Shown here piece after piece: positions 16,822 to 25,762 of a DNA stretch of 64,000 nucleotides (position 1 is its first letter; every line of letters begins with the position of its first letter). The notes beneath the pieces were generated by a model, which was given only the letters and a program-made list of their open reading frames with translations, did not search any database and had not been told where the DNA came from. Location of the stretch: assembly GCF_008806325.1 (NCBI RefSeq), contig NZ_WACR01000004.1:124001-188000 (forward strand), given 5' to 3'. The DNA comes from Salibacter halophilus (GTDB lineage Bacteria > Bacteroidota > Bacteroidia > Flavobacteriales_G > Salibacteraceae). Position numbers and translations under genes: made by a program.

Positions 16822-18006
16822 ATGTACAAAACATTTGTTGTCTTGTTGGCGCTGGTCGTTGGTATTTACAATCTGCAAGCTCAGCAATCTTCTATTGAAG
16901 AAATCTTGCAGACTATAGAATCTAACAATAATGAGCTAGCCGCTTTTCGTAGCTATATTGAAGGTGAAAGTTGGAAATTAAAAGCACAGAATAAATTACC
17001 TGATCCGCAGGCCAGTGCTTTTTATCTTCCATTTGGAGTGCATAATAGCGAAGACTACAGCGAGTTTCAAATCTCTCAGCAATTTGAATTCCCTACAGTT
17101 TATGCCGCACGAGGTAACTGGATTGATAAGAAAAAGGAAGGCCTGGAGCAAGAATATCAAAAGTTGAAACAGGATATTTTACTCGATGCCGAAAAGCTTA
17201 TTCTAGAATTTATTTTCTTACAAAAGAAGTACAGGTTGGTTGAACAAAGGGTTGACCAGTCAAAAGAGATGTATGGCGAAGTAGGAGATCTTTTTGAGAA
17301 AGAGCAGGTTGATATTCTCGATAAAAACAAAGCGAGGATTGTATGGCTCGATCAGCAGTTTGCTCTGGAGGAGTTGGAAACACAGCAAATGAATATTGTA
17401 CAGGATATTAAGGCATTAAACGGAGGAAATGAGATCAATCCTGAGCTATCGGTTTATCCCTATGGAATCGAAATTCCCTCAGAGGATAGTATTTGGAATG
17501 AATATTTAAATCAAGATGCGCAGATTGAATTATTAGAACAGGAAACTCAGGTGGCTCAGCAACGGTTGAAAGTTGAGCGAAACCAGCTCTTGCCAAATAT
17601 TACGGCCGGGTATAATTATCAGGGTGTAGCCGGAAATAATTACTCAGGTTTCTATGGAGGTATCAGTATTCCGCTATGGAGTGGTCATAGCAAGGTAAAG
17701 GTTGCTAAGGCACAAATCGATTATCAGGAACAACATAAAACGGATGTCATTACTTCTCTTAAAAGCAAGTTTAGTTCAAGGGTACAGCGTTATCAATTGC
17801 TACTCAAAAAATACAGGGAATACCAACTAGCTATGGATGAATTGAATGGTAAATTGCTGATTCAAAAATCCTATGAGCTGGGTGAAATTTCTTTCTCTGA
17901 ATATTTTAGTGAAGTAGCTTTTTATCATCAAGCTGAAGATAGAATGCTGGAAATTGAGAAGGAGCTTCAGCAGCTTAGGGCTGAGCTATTTAAATACAAA
18001 CTATAA
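16822..18006 (+). CDS. TolC-family outer-membrane efflux protein
   Basis: 394 residues with signal peptide (cleavage after LQAQ). Long helical repeats (about 30-190 and 220-390) and two barrel-like segments (DPQASAFYLPFGV and LLPNITAGYNYQG plus YGGISIPLWSG) are the pattern of the CusC/TolC type of periplasmic tunnel. The C-terminal coiled helix ends LQQLRAELFKYKL. The usual partners, an RND or MFS pump and a membrane fusion protein, are not adjacent, so it is an orphan here and may serve a pump encoded elsewhere. Confidence 0.8.
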   Translation: MYKTFVVLLALVVGIYNLQAQQSSIEEILQTIESNNNELAAFRSYIEGESWKLKAQNKLPDPQASAFYLPFGVHNSEDYSEFQISQQFEFPTVYAARGNWIDKKKEGLEQEYQKLKQDILLDAEKLILEFIFLQKKYRLVEQRVDQSKEMYGEVGDLFEKEQVDILDKNKARIVWLDQQFALEELETQQMNIVQDIKALNGGNEINPELSVYPYGIEIPSEDSIWNEYLNQDAQIELLEQETQVAQQRLKVERNQLLPNITAGYNYQGVAGNNYSGFYGGISIPLWSGHSKVKVAKAQIDYQEQHKTDVITSLKSKFSSRVQRYQLLLKKYREYQLAMDELNGKLLIQKSYELGEISFSEYFSEVAFYHQAEDRMLEIEKELQQLRAELFKYKL

Positions 18007-18191
18007 ACCTTTCAAATTACAAGTATCGTAGCCTCTTTGAGATTCAATAGTGTTTGAAAAAACTCATGCTATCATTGTTCAATGAAAGCAAAACAGGACA
18101 AGAAATAGTGATGGAATTCAAGCTTTTTTATTTCGTTTTTTCGCTGTCTTAAAAGAGTCTTAAACAGGTTACTTACGTTTCTTCAAGTTTT

Positions 18192-18229
18192 ATTTCAACT
18201 TCATTTATATCATACAGGAAGGTTGAAAT
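18192..18229. repeat. Inverted repeat upstream of the DUF4139 gene
   Basis: ATTTCAAC (18192-18199) and GTTGAAAT (18222-18229) form a stem, extended inward by TTC and GAAG with one bulge, about 50-85 bp before the ATG. It may be an operator or a leader hairpin. Low information content. Confidence 0.35.
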
Positions 18230-18277
18230 AATTAACATTGGTATGGCGTTTGATTATCTGATGAAAAACACACGAAC

Positions 18278-19873
18278 ATGAAACGATTAACAATTCTCTT
18301 TTTCCTGCTACCGCTGTTCAGTCTTGCAAATGAAAAATCGATCGACTCAAAAATTGTAAAAGCGCATGTTTTTGCACGTGGAGCCGAGCTTACTCGCACA
18401 GCTAGCCTAAATCTTGAAAAAGGCAATCAAACGATCGTCATGAGTGGTGTGAGCCGCAACATCGATGATCAGTCGATTCGAGTGAAAGGGCAGGGGAACT
18501 TTACGATTTTGAATGTGACTAAACGCATCAACTATCTCCGTAACATGCCTACACCGGATTATGTGAAGGTTTTGGAAGATTCACTCGATTTCTATGAAAA
18601 TGAGATTAAAAAGAATCGCGATTACGTATCGGTGCTGAATGAAGAGCGCTCGTTGATTCAAACGAATAAAAATATGAAGGGGAATGATCAGTCATTATCG
18701 GCTCAGGAGTTGAAAGAAATGGCTGAGTTTTTTCGCTCGCGATTGAATGACATTGCAGATAATCAACGCAAAACGAATAACACAATCACACAACTAGAAG
18801 AAGAAAAACGCAACGTTCAGAACCAGCTCAACGAATACAGGAGCAAGCTCAACCAACCGATTGGTGAAATCGTTGTTGAGGTTTTTGCTGAGAATGCAAC
18901 CAGGGCACAGCTTGAAATAATGTACATGACGCAATCTGCCGGTTGGACTCCCGTTTACGATATTCGCGGTTCCGGATCTGACCAACAGATTGAAGCTTCA
19001 CTTTATGCAAGTGTTTATCAAAACACAGGAGTAGATTGGGAAAATATTAACCTCACTGTATCAACGGCTACGCCTTCTATCAACGGAACGCGACCAAAGC
19101 TACATCCGTGGGTTTTGGATTTTTATCAGCCTGTTGAGCACAGAGGATCTCGTTCAAAATCGATGAATGCACCGCAACTAGATCAGGTCATGATTCAGTC
19201 TGAAGCAGTTTCTACGGGAGAGTCAAAATCGAAAACTCCTGCTCAGTTCTCTTCGGTTATTGAAAATATGTTGTCGATGGAAGTGGAATTGAATATTCCA
19301 TTCAGTGTTAGCGGAGATGGTAAGAGACGTAAAACTGAAATCCGCTCGTTTGAAATGAATGCCGATTATTCTCATTTTGCTGTTCCAAAACTCGATCAGG
19401 ATGCATTTCTCGTTGTCAATGTTGCAAACTGGGAGCAGTACAATTTGCTTCCCGGTGAAGCAAATGTTTTCCTCGATAACACTTATGTTGGGAATACTTA
19501 TCTCGATCCGCGATCGGTTGATGATTCTCTCACGATCACGATGGGCAGAGACAAAAGCATTGTGATCGATCGTGAGAAAATAACGAAAGAATCGGGACAA
19601 ACATTCTTTGGCAATAAGAAGGTCCGCAATTTCAGCTTTGAGATTACGGTTCGCAACACAAAAAGCACAGCGGTTGATCTCAAGATGATGGATCAAATTC
19701 CAATCTCAGCTCAAAACGATATTGAAGTGAAACTCGTCAACAGCAGTGGGGCTTCACTCGACACTGAACACGGTTTCCTCACCTGGAATATGAAACTGAA
19801 ACCCGGTGAAGAGCGAACATTCACCTTTGATTTTGAGGTGAAATATCCTAAAGACAAAAACATCAATCTGTAA
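18278..19873 (+). CDS. DUF4139 (MuiA-like) secreted protein
   Basis: 531 residues with a signal peptide (MKRLTILFFLLPLFSLA). The N-terminal DUF4140-like region (SKIVKAHVFARGAELTRTASLNLEKGNQTIVMSGVS, about 23-58) is followed by coiled coil (about 85-190), then DUF4139 (about 195-531) with MYMTQSAGWTPVYDIRG, YQNTGVDWENINLTVSTATP and the end NMKLKPGEERTFTFDFEVKYP. This is the layout of the mucoidy inhibitor A family. Biochemical function is not established. It has its own terminator downstream. A GGTCAGANCC copy (18974) encodes GSD in frame. Confidence 0.85.
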   Translation: MKRLTILFFLLPLFSLANEKSIDSKIVKAHVFARGAELTRTASLNLEKGNQTIVMSGVSRNIDDQSIRVKGQGNFTILNVTKRINYLRNMPTPDYVKVLEDSLDFYENEIKKNRDYVSVLNEERSLIQTNKNMKGNDQSLSAQELKEMAEFFRSRLNDIADNQRKTNNTITQLEEEKRNVQNQLNEYRSKLNQPIGEIVVEVFAENATRAQLEIMYMTQSAGWTPVYDIRGSGSDQQIEASLYASVYQNTGVDWENINLTVSTATPSINGTRPKLHPWVLDFYQPVEHRGSRSKSMNAPQLDQVMIQSEAVSTGESKSKTPAQFSSVIENMLSMEVELNIPFSVSGDGKRRKTEIRSFEMNADYSHFAVPKLDQDAFLVVNVANWEQYNLLPGEANVFLDNTYVGNTYLDPRSVDDSLTITMGRDKSIVIDREKITKESGQTFFGNKKVRNFSFEITVRNTKSTAVDLKMMDQIPISAQNDIEVKLVNSSGASLDTEHGFLTWNMKLKPGEERTFTFDFEVKYPKDKNINL

Positions 19874-19880
19874 AATTATG

Positions 19881-19905
19881 AATGGGCCTCAGGGCCCATT
19901 TTTTT
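19881..19905 (+). terminator. Terminator of the DUF4139 gene
   Basis: AATGGGCC (19881-19888) and GGCCCATT (19893-19900), loop TCAG, followed by T-run to 19905. Confidence 0.9.
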
Positions 19906-19921
19906 CGTTCTTTTGCACGCT

Positions 19922-20572
19922 ATGACAAAGGCGCTTATTTTTGATATGGACGGCCTCATGGTTGATTCTGAACCCATTTGGCGAGAGGCTGAAATAGCGG
20001 TTTTCAACGAACACGGTCTTTCGCTAACTCCAGCCGAGTGCAAGCAAACAATGGGGCTCCGTATTGATGAAGTGGTGCAGTACTGGAAAGCGAAAACAGG
20101 ACTTCCGTTTGACGCACAAAAAGTTGAAGAGTCGATCGTTGAGGAAATGCGCCAAAGATTGCTGAACGAAGCAAAACCAATGCCGGGTTTTATGGAGCTT
20201 TTTGATGAAGCTCATGGTCAGAACCTCAAGCTCGCAGTCGCGTCTTCATCTTATCCGGTTCTGATCAAAGCCGTAACAGAGCGCTTTCAAATTGCCGATA
20301 AATTAGATGCAATTGTCTCAGCAAGTGAGTGTGAGTTTGGCAAACCACATCCTGATGTATTTTTGAAGACCGCTAAAAAATTGAATGTAGCGCCATCTGA
20401 GTCGTTGGTTTTTGAAGATAGCCTGAATGGAGTAATAGCAGGGAAGTCGGCACAGATGAGTGTTGTTGCAGTTCCGGATGAGGAAGACTTCGAAAAACCA
20501 CAGTTTTCAATCGCTGATGAAACAATTGAATCGTTGAGCAGTTTTAATCTATCGAAATGGCTAAGCAAGTAG
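19922..20572 (+). CDS. hxpB: HAD-superfamily sugar-phosphate phosphatase (HxpB/YniC-like)
   Basis: 216 residues. HAD motif I FDMDGLMVDSEP (Asp 8 and Asp 10), motif II VASSS, motif III lysine in FGKPHPDVF, motif IV VFEDSLNG. The cap contains MGLRIDEVVQYW, close to E. coli YniC, a 2-deoxyglucose-6-phosphate/hexitol phosphatase, so a role in clearing sugar or sugar-alcohol phosphates is likely. The ATG at 19922 is preferred over a TTG at 19913. A TTCTTTTG lies 9 nt upstream, one mismatch from the -7 consensus, which would give a nearly leaderless mRNA. It overlaps the next gene by 16 bp. Confidence 0.8.
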   Translation: MTKALIFDMDGLMVDSEPIWREAEIAVFNEHGLSLTPAECKQTMGLRIDEVVQYWKAKTGLPFDAQKVEESIVEEMRQRLLNEAKPMPGFMELFDEAHGQNLKLAVASSSYPVLIKAVTERFQIADKLDAIVSASECEFGKPHPDVFLKTAKKLNVAPSESLVFEDSLNGVIAGKSAQMSVVAVPDEEDFEKPQFSIADETIESLSSFNLSKWLSK

Positions 20573-21075
20573 AGATTTTTAAGGAGAAACAACCATTTGA
20601 CAAGCCCATCCTGAAATTCGTTTTTGTGGGCGGATTCATCCTTTTTGCTTACGGATATATTCAGCAGGTTTATTTTGGAAAACCTTTTGGAAGTGAAGAA
20701 GGAGCTTCAAATGAAGGGTTGATGTGGGGAGCAATTATTTCATTGGTTCTTACCGTAGCCATTCAAATAGCAAAACTGGAGACCAGGATTGATAACAGCG
20801 GGATCAAGTTTCGTTTTTTTCCGTTTCATATCCGTTGGCGAAGTTATTCCTGGTCAGATTTAAAACAAATAAGGATTAGGCATTTTGAGCCTTTTGATGA
20901 ATTTGGCGGCTATGGATTACGATCTCGAAAAGGCGTTTGGTCTTTTGCCGTAGAGGGAAAATATTGCCTGGAATTATTCAAGCAAGATGGCCGAAAGACT
21001 GTGATAGGAACGCGTAATCCTGAGGAAGCTCGTAAAACGGCAAAGCATTTTGCGGGTAGTAAAGTGAAGAAATAA
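20557..21075 (+). CDS. Membrane protein of unknown function, PH-like domain
   Basis: 172 residues with two membrane helices (about 20-36 and 50-66), then a basic domain with RIDNSGIKFRFFPFHIRWRS, SWSDLKQIRIR and a C-terminal EEARKTAKHF. This looks like a bacterial PH-type membrane protein. The start overlaps the phosphatase gene by 16 bp, indicating translational coupling. No exact family assigned. Confidence 0.6.
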   Translation: MAKQVEIFKEKQPFDKPILKFVFVGGFILFAYGYIQQVYFGKPFGSEEGASNEGLMWGAIISLVLTVAIQIAKLETRIDNSGIKFRFFPFHIRWRSYSWSDLKQIRIRHFEPFDEFGGYGLRSRKGVWSFAVEGKYCLELFKQDGRKTVIGTRNPEEARKTAKHFAGSKVKK

Positions 21076-21086
21076 TTAACACTTTT

Positions 21087-21096
21087 GGTCAGAACC
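21087..21096 (+). repeat. Intergenic GGTCAGANCC copy
   Basis: Forward copy GGTCAGAACC preceded by a T-run, 12 bp after the stop at 21075 and 28 bp before the ATG at 21124. One of four copies outside genes. Confidence 0.9.
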
Positions 21097-21123
21097 AAAT
21101 GCTCGTTTTGCTGTTTCATCAAT

Positions 21124-21408
21124 ATGAAAGAACTGAACAATATTCCATTTATCACACCATTCGATTTTGCTGATATGAAGCAATGTGGTCGAATTACACA
21201 GCTCGATATGATTTCTCAACCTGAAGAGGCAATACTCTTTAGAAATAATGTTCCGGGAACAAGTTTATTCGGGAATTACGCTAATGATAACTACGGAATT
21301 TATTTTCCCGATAGTGGCGGATACATCAGGTTGTTTGACACCGTAATTTCAGCAAAGCGTTATTTTGAAGATGTTAATGAAGCGGAATCTGTAAAGGAAA
21401 AAGCTTAA
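21124..21408 (+). CDS. Small protein of unknown function
   Basis: 94 residues starting MKELNNIPFITPFDFADMKQ. No signal peptide or membrane segment; acidic C-terminus. The ATG at 21124 is chosen; an upstream TTG would place the GGTCAGAACC copy inside the gene. The last 4 bp overlap the convergent membrane-protein gene. No family recognised. Confidence 0.55.
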   Translation: MKELNNIPFITPFDFADMKQCGRITQLDMISQPEEAILFRNNVPGTSLFGNYANDNYGIYFPDSGGYIRLFDTVISAKRYFEDVNEAESVKEKA

Positions 21409-21902
21409 TCATCTTCCATTTGAGATTCCACGGCTTCCTCTGAACTGTGATTCTCGATTGTTTCGTTCCACAATTCCGGTCTGCGGATTTTGCCACCCTC
21501 TTGCGCGGTTCTGACCGTAAAATAAATGCTGATTGCTGTGAAAATAAGGGTGATAATTTTTGCAGTATTATTGAATTGTGGTTTCAAACGGTTAATGATG
21601 AAACCGATCATTCCTAATATCCCAACGATGATATTTAAGATATAACTCGTTTCACCCAACTCTTCATGTTCTTCAAGGTGATAGAAGGATATTTTTGAAA
21701 GTTCTTCAACAAAATGCTCAGCATCTTCGCCTGATAAGTAAGCCGGAATGCTTGTAATACCTGCTAAAAATAGTAGGCCATATCCAACAAGTGCGAGGTT
21801 TTTCTTTGAGGTGAAAAGACTGAGTAAAAGGATTATGAATCCAAAAATGATGCTGAAAACCGGAATGTGATTTACGATTAAATGCGTATAATTAGGGCTC
21901 AT
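21405..21902 (-). CDS. DUF2231-like membrane protein
   Basis: 165 residues from the ATG at 21900-21902. It begins MSPNYTHLIVNHIPVFSIIFGFIILLL, the HLIVNHIPVF pattern typical of DUF2231-like proteins, with four membrane helices (about 12-30, 38-56, 90-108, 118-134) and an acidic cytoplasmic tail. Conserved His residues in the first helix and in YHLEEHEE could bind heme or metal; not shown. Divergent from the aldo/keto reductase with only 28 bp between starts. Confidence 0.6.
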   Translation of the reverse strand: MSPNYTHLIVNHIPVFSIIFGFIILLLSLFTSKKNLALVGYGLLFLAGITSIPAYLSGEDAEHFVEELSKISFYHLEEHEELGETSYILNIIVGILGMIGFIINRLKPQFNNTAKIITLIFTAISIYFTVRTAQEGGKIRRPELWNETIENHSSEEAVESQMEDD

Positions 21903-21930
21903 GACTTCAAATATTAATTTATTCAAAGAT

Positions 21931-22944
21931 ATGAACTACAAATTATTTGGAAATACAGGATTGCGCGTGTCTGAATTGTGCCTTGGAACCATGACCTTTG
22001 GAACGGAGTGGGGAACTGGCGCTGATAGAGATACGAGCAAAAAGATTTTTGACATTTACGCTGAGGCTGGTGGTAATTTTCTCGACACCGCCAATTTTTA
22101 CACAAATGGAACGAGCGAACGTTTCCTGGGAGATTTCATCAAAAACGATCGCGATCACTTTGTTTTAGCGACTAAATATTCGCTTCACGATAGGGAGGGA
22201 GATCCAAACTTTACGGGAAATCACCGCAAAAACATGGTCAGATCCGTAAATGAAAGTCTGAAAAGATTACAAACCGATTACATCGACATTCTATGGCTAC
22301 ACATGTGGGATTTTACTACGAGTGTAGAAGAAGTGATGCGCGGTCTGAACAACCTCGTTGAACAGGGGAAAGTACTTTATATCGCTATCTCTGATACTCC
22401 GGCATGGATAGTAGCAAAAGCTAATATGATTGCCCGGCAGCACGGATGGGTTGAGTTTTCTGGATTGCAAACTGAGTACAGCCTTGTTGAACGAACACCG
22501 GAAAGAGATCTACTCCCAATGGCTGATGATTTTGGGTTATCTGTTACTACCTGGTCGCCACTTGGTGCAGGAATGCTAACTGGTAAATATCTCAATTCAA
22601 TGGACGGGCGCTTATCGGAAAAGAGCGCGAAAATGACAGATCACAATTTGGAAATAGCTAAAACTGTCAAATCTGTAGCTGATGAAATTGGAGCGAGTCC
22701 GTCTCAGGTTGCATTGCAATGGTTGAGACAACAAAACAAATCTATCATCCCGATTGTGGGTGCGCGAAAAGTTGAGCAGATTGAAGATAATTTGGGTTGT
22801 CTCAAAATAAATCTCTCAAATGATCAAATGGACAAGTTGCATGACTCTAGTAAAATTGACCTCGGTTTCCCGCATGAATTTTTAAAGAAGGATGCAACCA
22901 GAAGTCATCTTTACGGAGGAACAGATTCGCAAATTGAATGGTGA
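21931..22944 (+). CDS. Aldo/keto reductase
   Basis: NADPH-dependent oxidoreductase of 337 residues, cytosolic. The catalytic tetrad is visible: Asp in FLDTAN, Tyr in NFYTNG, Lys in LATKYS and His in LWLHMWD. NADPH-binding residues are in IPIVGARKVEQIEDNLG. It resembles the YajO/Tas-like AKR groups; the substrate is unknown. The ATG at 21931 (MNYKLFGNTGLRVSELCLG) starts at the usual family position. An in-frame ATG at 21901 would overlap the divergent gene. Confidence 0.85.
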   Translation: MNYKLFGNTGLRVSELCLGTMTFGTEWGTGADRDTSKKIFDIYAEAGGNFLDTANFYTNGTSERFLGDFIKNDRDHFVLATKYSLHDREGDPNFTGNHRKNMVRSVNESLKRLQTDYIDILWLHMWDFTTSVEEVMRGLNNLVEQGKVLYIAISDTPAWIVAKANMIARQHGWVEFSGLQTEYSLVERTPERDLLPMADDFGLSVTTWSPLGAGMLTGKYLNSMDGRLSEKSAKMTDHNLEIAKTVKSVADEIGASPSQVALQWLRQQNKSIIPIVGARKVEQIEDNLGCLKINLSNDQMDKLHDSSKIDLGFPHEFLKKDATRSHLYGGTDSQIEW

Positions 22945-23118
22945 GTTGGAGTTTAAATGTTTAGTAGTTTAACGTTTAATTGATTTGAGTTAGGGTTCGC
23001 TGGTTGGGATGTTTGAAGGTTTGTTAGAGACCCTATCATAAAATAAATACATACAGTACTTCAAAATAGAATTTAGGAAAGTGTAGAAAAAGCGAATTTC
23101 GAGAAATTAAACTAAAAG
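22945..23118. other. Non-coding gap between convergent genes
   Basis: 174 bp, AT-rich, with no recognisable terminator or repeat. Confidence 0.4.
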
Positions 23119-23550
23119 CTATTCTGAATCGGGATTAGTTTTTTCCTCAGTCTTTTTCTTTTGCCATTTCTCTATGGCGTTGTCATCGTACTTCACGAAA
23201 AGATGAATCCAAACAGATCGTGATAAACGAAAGAAAAGAGGTGTTAAAGCAATCAGCGATCCAACGGCAGTCACTAAATATTCCGTTACATTAAATTCGG
23301 GGTAGAGGATGATAAATGCTACCCAAACAGCTACTAAATACGCAATGCTGAGTCCGTAACTCACGTACATTGAACCGTAAAAGAAGCCTGGTTCAATTTC
23401 AAATTTTTGCCCGCATTTATCACAGCGTTCGGGCATTTGAAAGAGTTTAGATAAATTGTATGGATTGGGATCAGAAAATAAATTGGATTCCTGACACCGC
23501 GGACATTTCATTCTTATGATGCCATTTAGCATCGATCCTTTCATCGCCAT
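23119..23550 (-). CDS. DUF983 membrane protein
   Basis: 143 residues. Two CxxC pairs at the N-terminus (MKCPRCQESNLF and RCDKCGQKFEIEPGFFYGSMYVSY) form a probable zinc ribbon, followed by two membrane helices and the family motif RSVWIHLFVKYD. DUF983 proteins occur across Bacteroidota and alphaproteobacteria, often near respiratory genes; function unknown. Confidence 0.85.
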   Translation of the reverse strand: MAMKGSMLNGIIRMKCPRCQESNLFSDPNPYNLSKLFQMPERCDKCGQKFEIEPGFFYGSMYVSYGLSIAYLVAVWVAFIILYPEFNVTEYLVTAVGSLIALTPLFFRLSRSVWIHLFVKYDDNAIEKWQKKKTEEKTNPDSE

Positions 23551-23583
23551 TCAAAAAATAATTTAGCCTAACTACGCTAACCG

Positions 23584-24384
23584 TTAGTCTTTAGTTTCTA
23601 TCGACTGGCATTTGTCCTTGTTCGCGAAACGCAAAACATTCAATATAGCTGTACTGGGCTGAATAACTGAAGATCCAATTACTTCATCACCAGGAGCATA
23701 TACTTTATTAGATTTTGTGTTCCACGTAAACTCTTGCTCATTGTTCAATGTGATAATTCTTTCGTCAGCATCTGGGGAGATCTCGAATTTATCAGTTTTG
23801 TTTGAGTAAGTATCACCATTTGGAACTGTTAAAAACGTAGCAAATTTTGTCTCTTTAGGGTAAATTTCACAAATACATTTGCCCATAAAAACTTCGCTTT
23901 GAACAAAAACAGAGTTTATAAATGTAAGTTTCCATTCTTCTTGAATAGACTTTGCCGTGAGCGAAACGTTATAAGTTCCTTTTGAAATCATAGAACCGTT
24001 TTTATTGATCGTGAAATCTAATTGCATGCTCACGATTCCAGTATTTCCTTTAACTACAGCATTGTGGAAATCAGTTACTTCAAAATCAATTCCAATACCG
24101 TCTGCCATTCTGTAGCGCTCGTATTCTTTTTTCATTTTTTCAAAATCGAGCTGAGCGTATTCAACATTTCCCTGTAGATCAACGTCAACGTCAGATCCTA
24201 CAAATCCGTCATCAAAGTAGTTGCGGAAATTAGGAGAGTTGAGTGAGCGCGATTCATCGCTCAAATAACCTTCGTAAAAGCCTTCAACGAATCGTTTCAG
24301 TGAACCTTCGTCCTGGGCATTGGTTACGGATCCGACCAATAGGCAAATAATAATTGCTGTGATTGATTTTGTGAAGTAATGCAT
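23584..24384 (-). CDS. Secreted protein of unknown function
   Basis: 266 residues with a signal peptide (cleavage near SVTNAQ). The first half (about 25-165) looks like an NTF2/SnoaL-type fold (FVEGFYEGYLSDES, then EEWKLTFINSVF). The rest is beta-rich. Two cysteines in MGKCICEIYP. It stands alone between DUF983 and paaE, with about 100 bp on the upstream side. Confidence 0.5.
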   Translation of the reverse strand: MHYFTKSITAIIICLLVGSVTNAQDEGSLKRFVEGFYEGYLSDESRSLNSPNFRNYFDDGFVGSDVDVDLQGNVEYAQLDFEKMKKEYERYRMADGIGIDFEVTDFHNAVVKGNTGIVSMQLDFTINKNGSMISKGTYNVSLTAKSIQEEWKLTFINSVFVQSEVFMGKCICEIYPKETKFATFLTVPNGDTYSNKTDKFEISPDADERIITLNNEQEFTWNTKSNKVYAPGDEVIGSSVIQPSTAILNVLRFANKDKCQSIETKD

Positions 24385-24482
24385 TCCTGAAATATTTTTT
24401 ACAAGTATAAAGGATTTTAACGATGTATAGCCTGCAATGGCTTTACAACATACACCCAGTTCTTTGTTAGTAAAAAGCTCGA

Positions 24483-25571
24483 TTATTCATCGAAGCTCAC
24501 CGTCACATTTTTAGATGTCGGGTGAGACTGGCAGGTTAGGATATAGCCCTGTTCAACCTCTTCGTCAAGCAGTGCGTAATTCTTTTCCATTTCAGCATCA
24601 CCTTCTAATATTTTGCCGCGACAGGTCATGCAAACAGCTCCTTTACAAGCAAAAGGAACGTCAACACCGGCTTTGAGAGCGGCATCCAAAATGCTGTCAC
24701 CGTCAGATGCAATATTGATGATCGATTCCTCACCGTCAACAATTACTTTTACCTCAGCACTGTCAACTTTTTCGCCTGTGGACTTCGACTTTTTACGTGA
24801 AGTGGCGTGCTGAGCAGCATTTGGCTGATCAGGAGATGTGAAGAGTTCGTAGTGAATCCGCTTTTTATCCACCTTTTGAGCTTCCAGTTCGTTCGTAACG
24901 AGTTTGATCATGGCCTCAGGTCCGCAGAGGAAATACTCATCAACTCCTGCCGGATCAAAAAGCATTTGGCAAAACCTTCCGCACTTTTCCTCATCGATTC
25001 TTCCGTAAAAAAGATCAGCTCCGGGATTTTCTCGACTCAATACATGATAAACACTCAGTCTGTCAACGTAAGCGTTTTTCAAATCTTCAATATCCTCTTT
25101 AAAGATGATGCTCCCCGTATTTTTATTGCCGTAAAAGAGCGTGAAATTACTCTTTGGTTCTTCGGTCAGAACCGACTTCATGATCGACATAACCGGAGTG
25201 ATACCACTACCCGCAGCAAATGCGACATAATGCTTTGCGTTATTTTGATCGAGCTCAGTGTAAAACCTACCTTGCGGAGGCATTACTTTTAGGACATCAC
25301 CAGCTTTTAGCTCTTCATTGGCATAAGTTGAGAACTTACCACCATCAACTTTTTTGATAGCGACACGCAATTCACCTTCCTTTGGAGCAGAGCAAATGGA
25401 GTAAGATCTGCGAACATCTTCTCCGCTTATTTCGGCTCTGAGTGTAATATATTGTCCCTGGATAAACGAAAAAGCATCACTTAATTCTTCCGGTACATTA
25501 AACGCAACCGACACTGTGTCGGAGGTTTCCTCTCTTACATCCTTAACTTCTAAATCGTGAAATCGCGCCAT
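24483..25571 (-). CDS. paaE: 1,2-phenylacetyl-CoA epoxidase, reductase subunit PaaE
   Basis: Transfers electrons from NADPH via FAD and a [2Fe-2S] cluster to the PaaA oxygenase. The 362 residues contain a ferredoxin-NADP reductase module (about 1-235: RRSYSICSAP FAD motif, AAGSGITPVMSI nucleotide motif, FLCGPEAMI) and a C-terminal plant-type ferredoxin (about 270-362) with CKGAVCMTCRGK and a later Cys in ILTCQSHP. It is divergent from paaABCD, whereas it is often the fifth gene of that operon in other bacteria. ATG at 25569-25571. It has a well-formed promoter at 25604-25633. Confidence 0.93.
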   Translation of the reverse strand: MARFHDLEVKDVREETSDTVSVAFNVPEELSDAFSFIQGQYITLRAEISGEDVRRSYSICSAPKEGELRVAIKKVDGGKFSTYANEELKAGDVLKVMPPQGRFYTELDQNNAKHYVAFAAGSGITPVMSIMKSVLTEEPKSNFTLFYGNKNTGSIIFKEDIEDLKNAYVDRLSVYHVLSRENPGADLFYGRIDEEKCGRFCQMLFDPAGVDEYFLCGPEAMIKLVTNELEAQKVDKKRIHYELFTSPDQPNAAQHATSRKKSKSTGEKVDSAEVKVIVDGEESIINIASDGDSILDAALKAGVDVPFACKGAVCMTCRGKILEGDAEMEKNYALLDEEVEQGYILTCQSHPTSKNVTVSFDE

Positions 25572-25603
25572 TATCAATTTATGTTAATCCTAATTTCGAT
25601 ATG

Positions 25604-25633
25604 CAAATCTAATCTTTACCCGATATTTTCCAA
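25604..25633 (-). promoter_or_regulatory. Promoter of paaE
   Basis: On the minus strand TTG (25631-25633), 19-nt spacer, TAGATTTG (25604-25611), a full match to the Bacteroidota consensus, about 32 nt before the ATG. Confidence 0.75.
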
Positions 25634-25762
25634 TTCAACATGTTGGAGTAGGTGTGTTAATTAGACAGATTAAAAATTAGCCTGATTTGAGGTTAATTTT
25701 CAATGTGATGTGAACAATACGGCAAACACTAAGTTTAAATTTTCGTAAAATTGTAGTGAAAT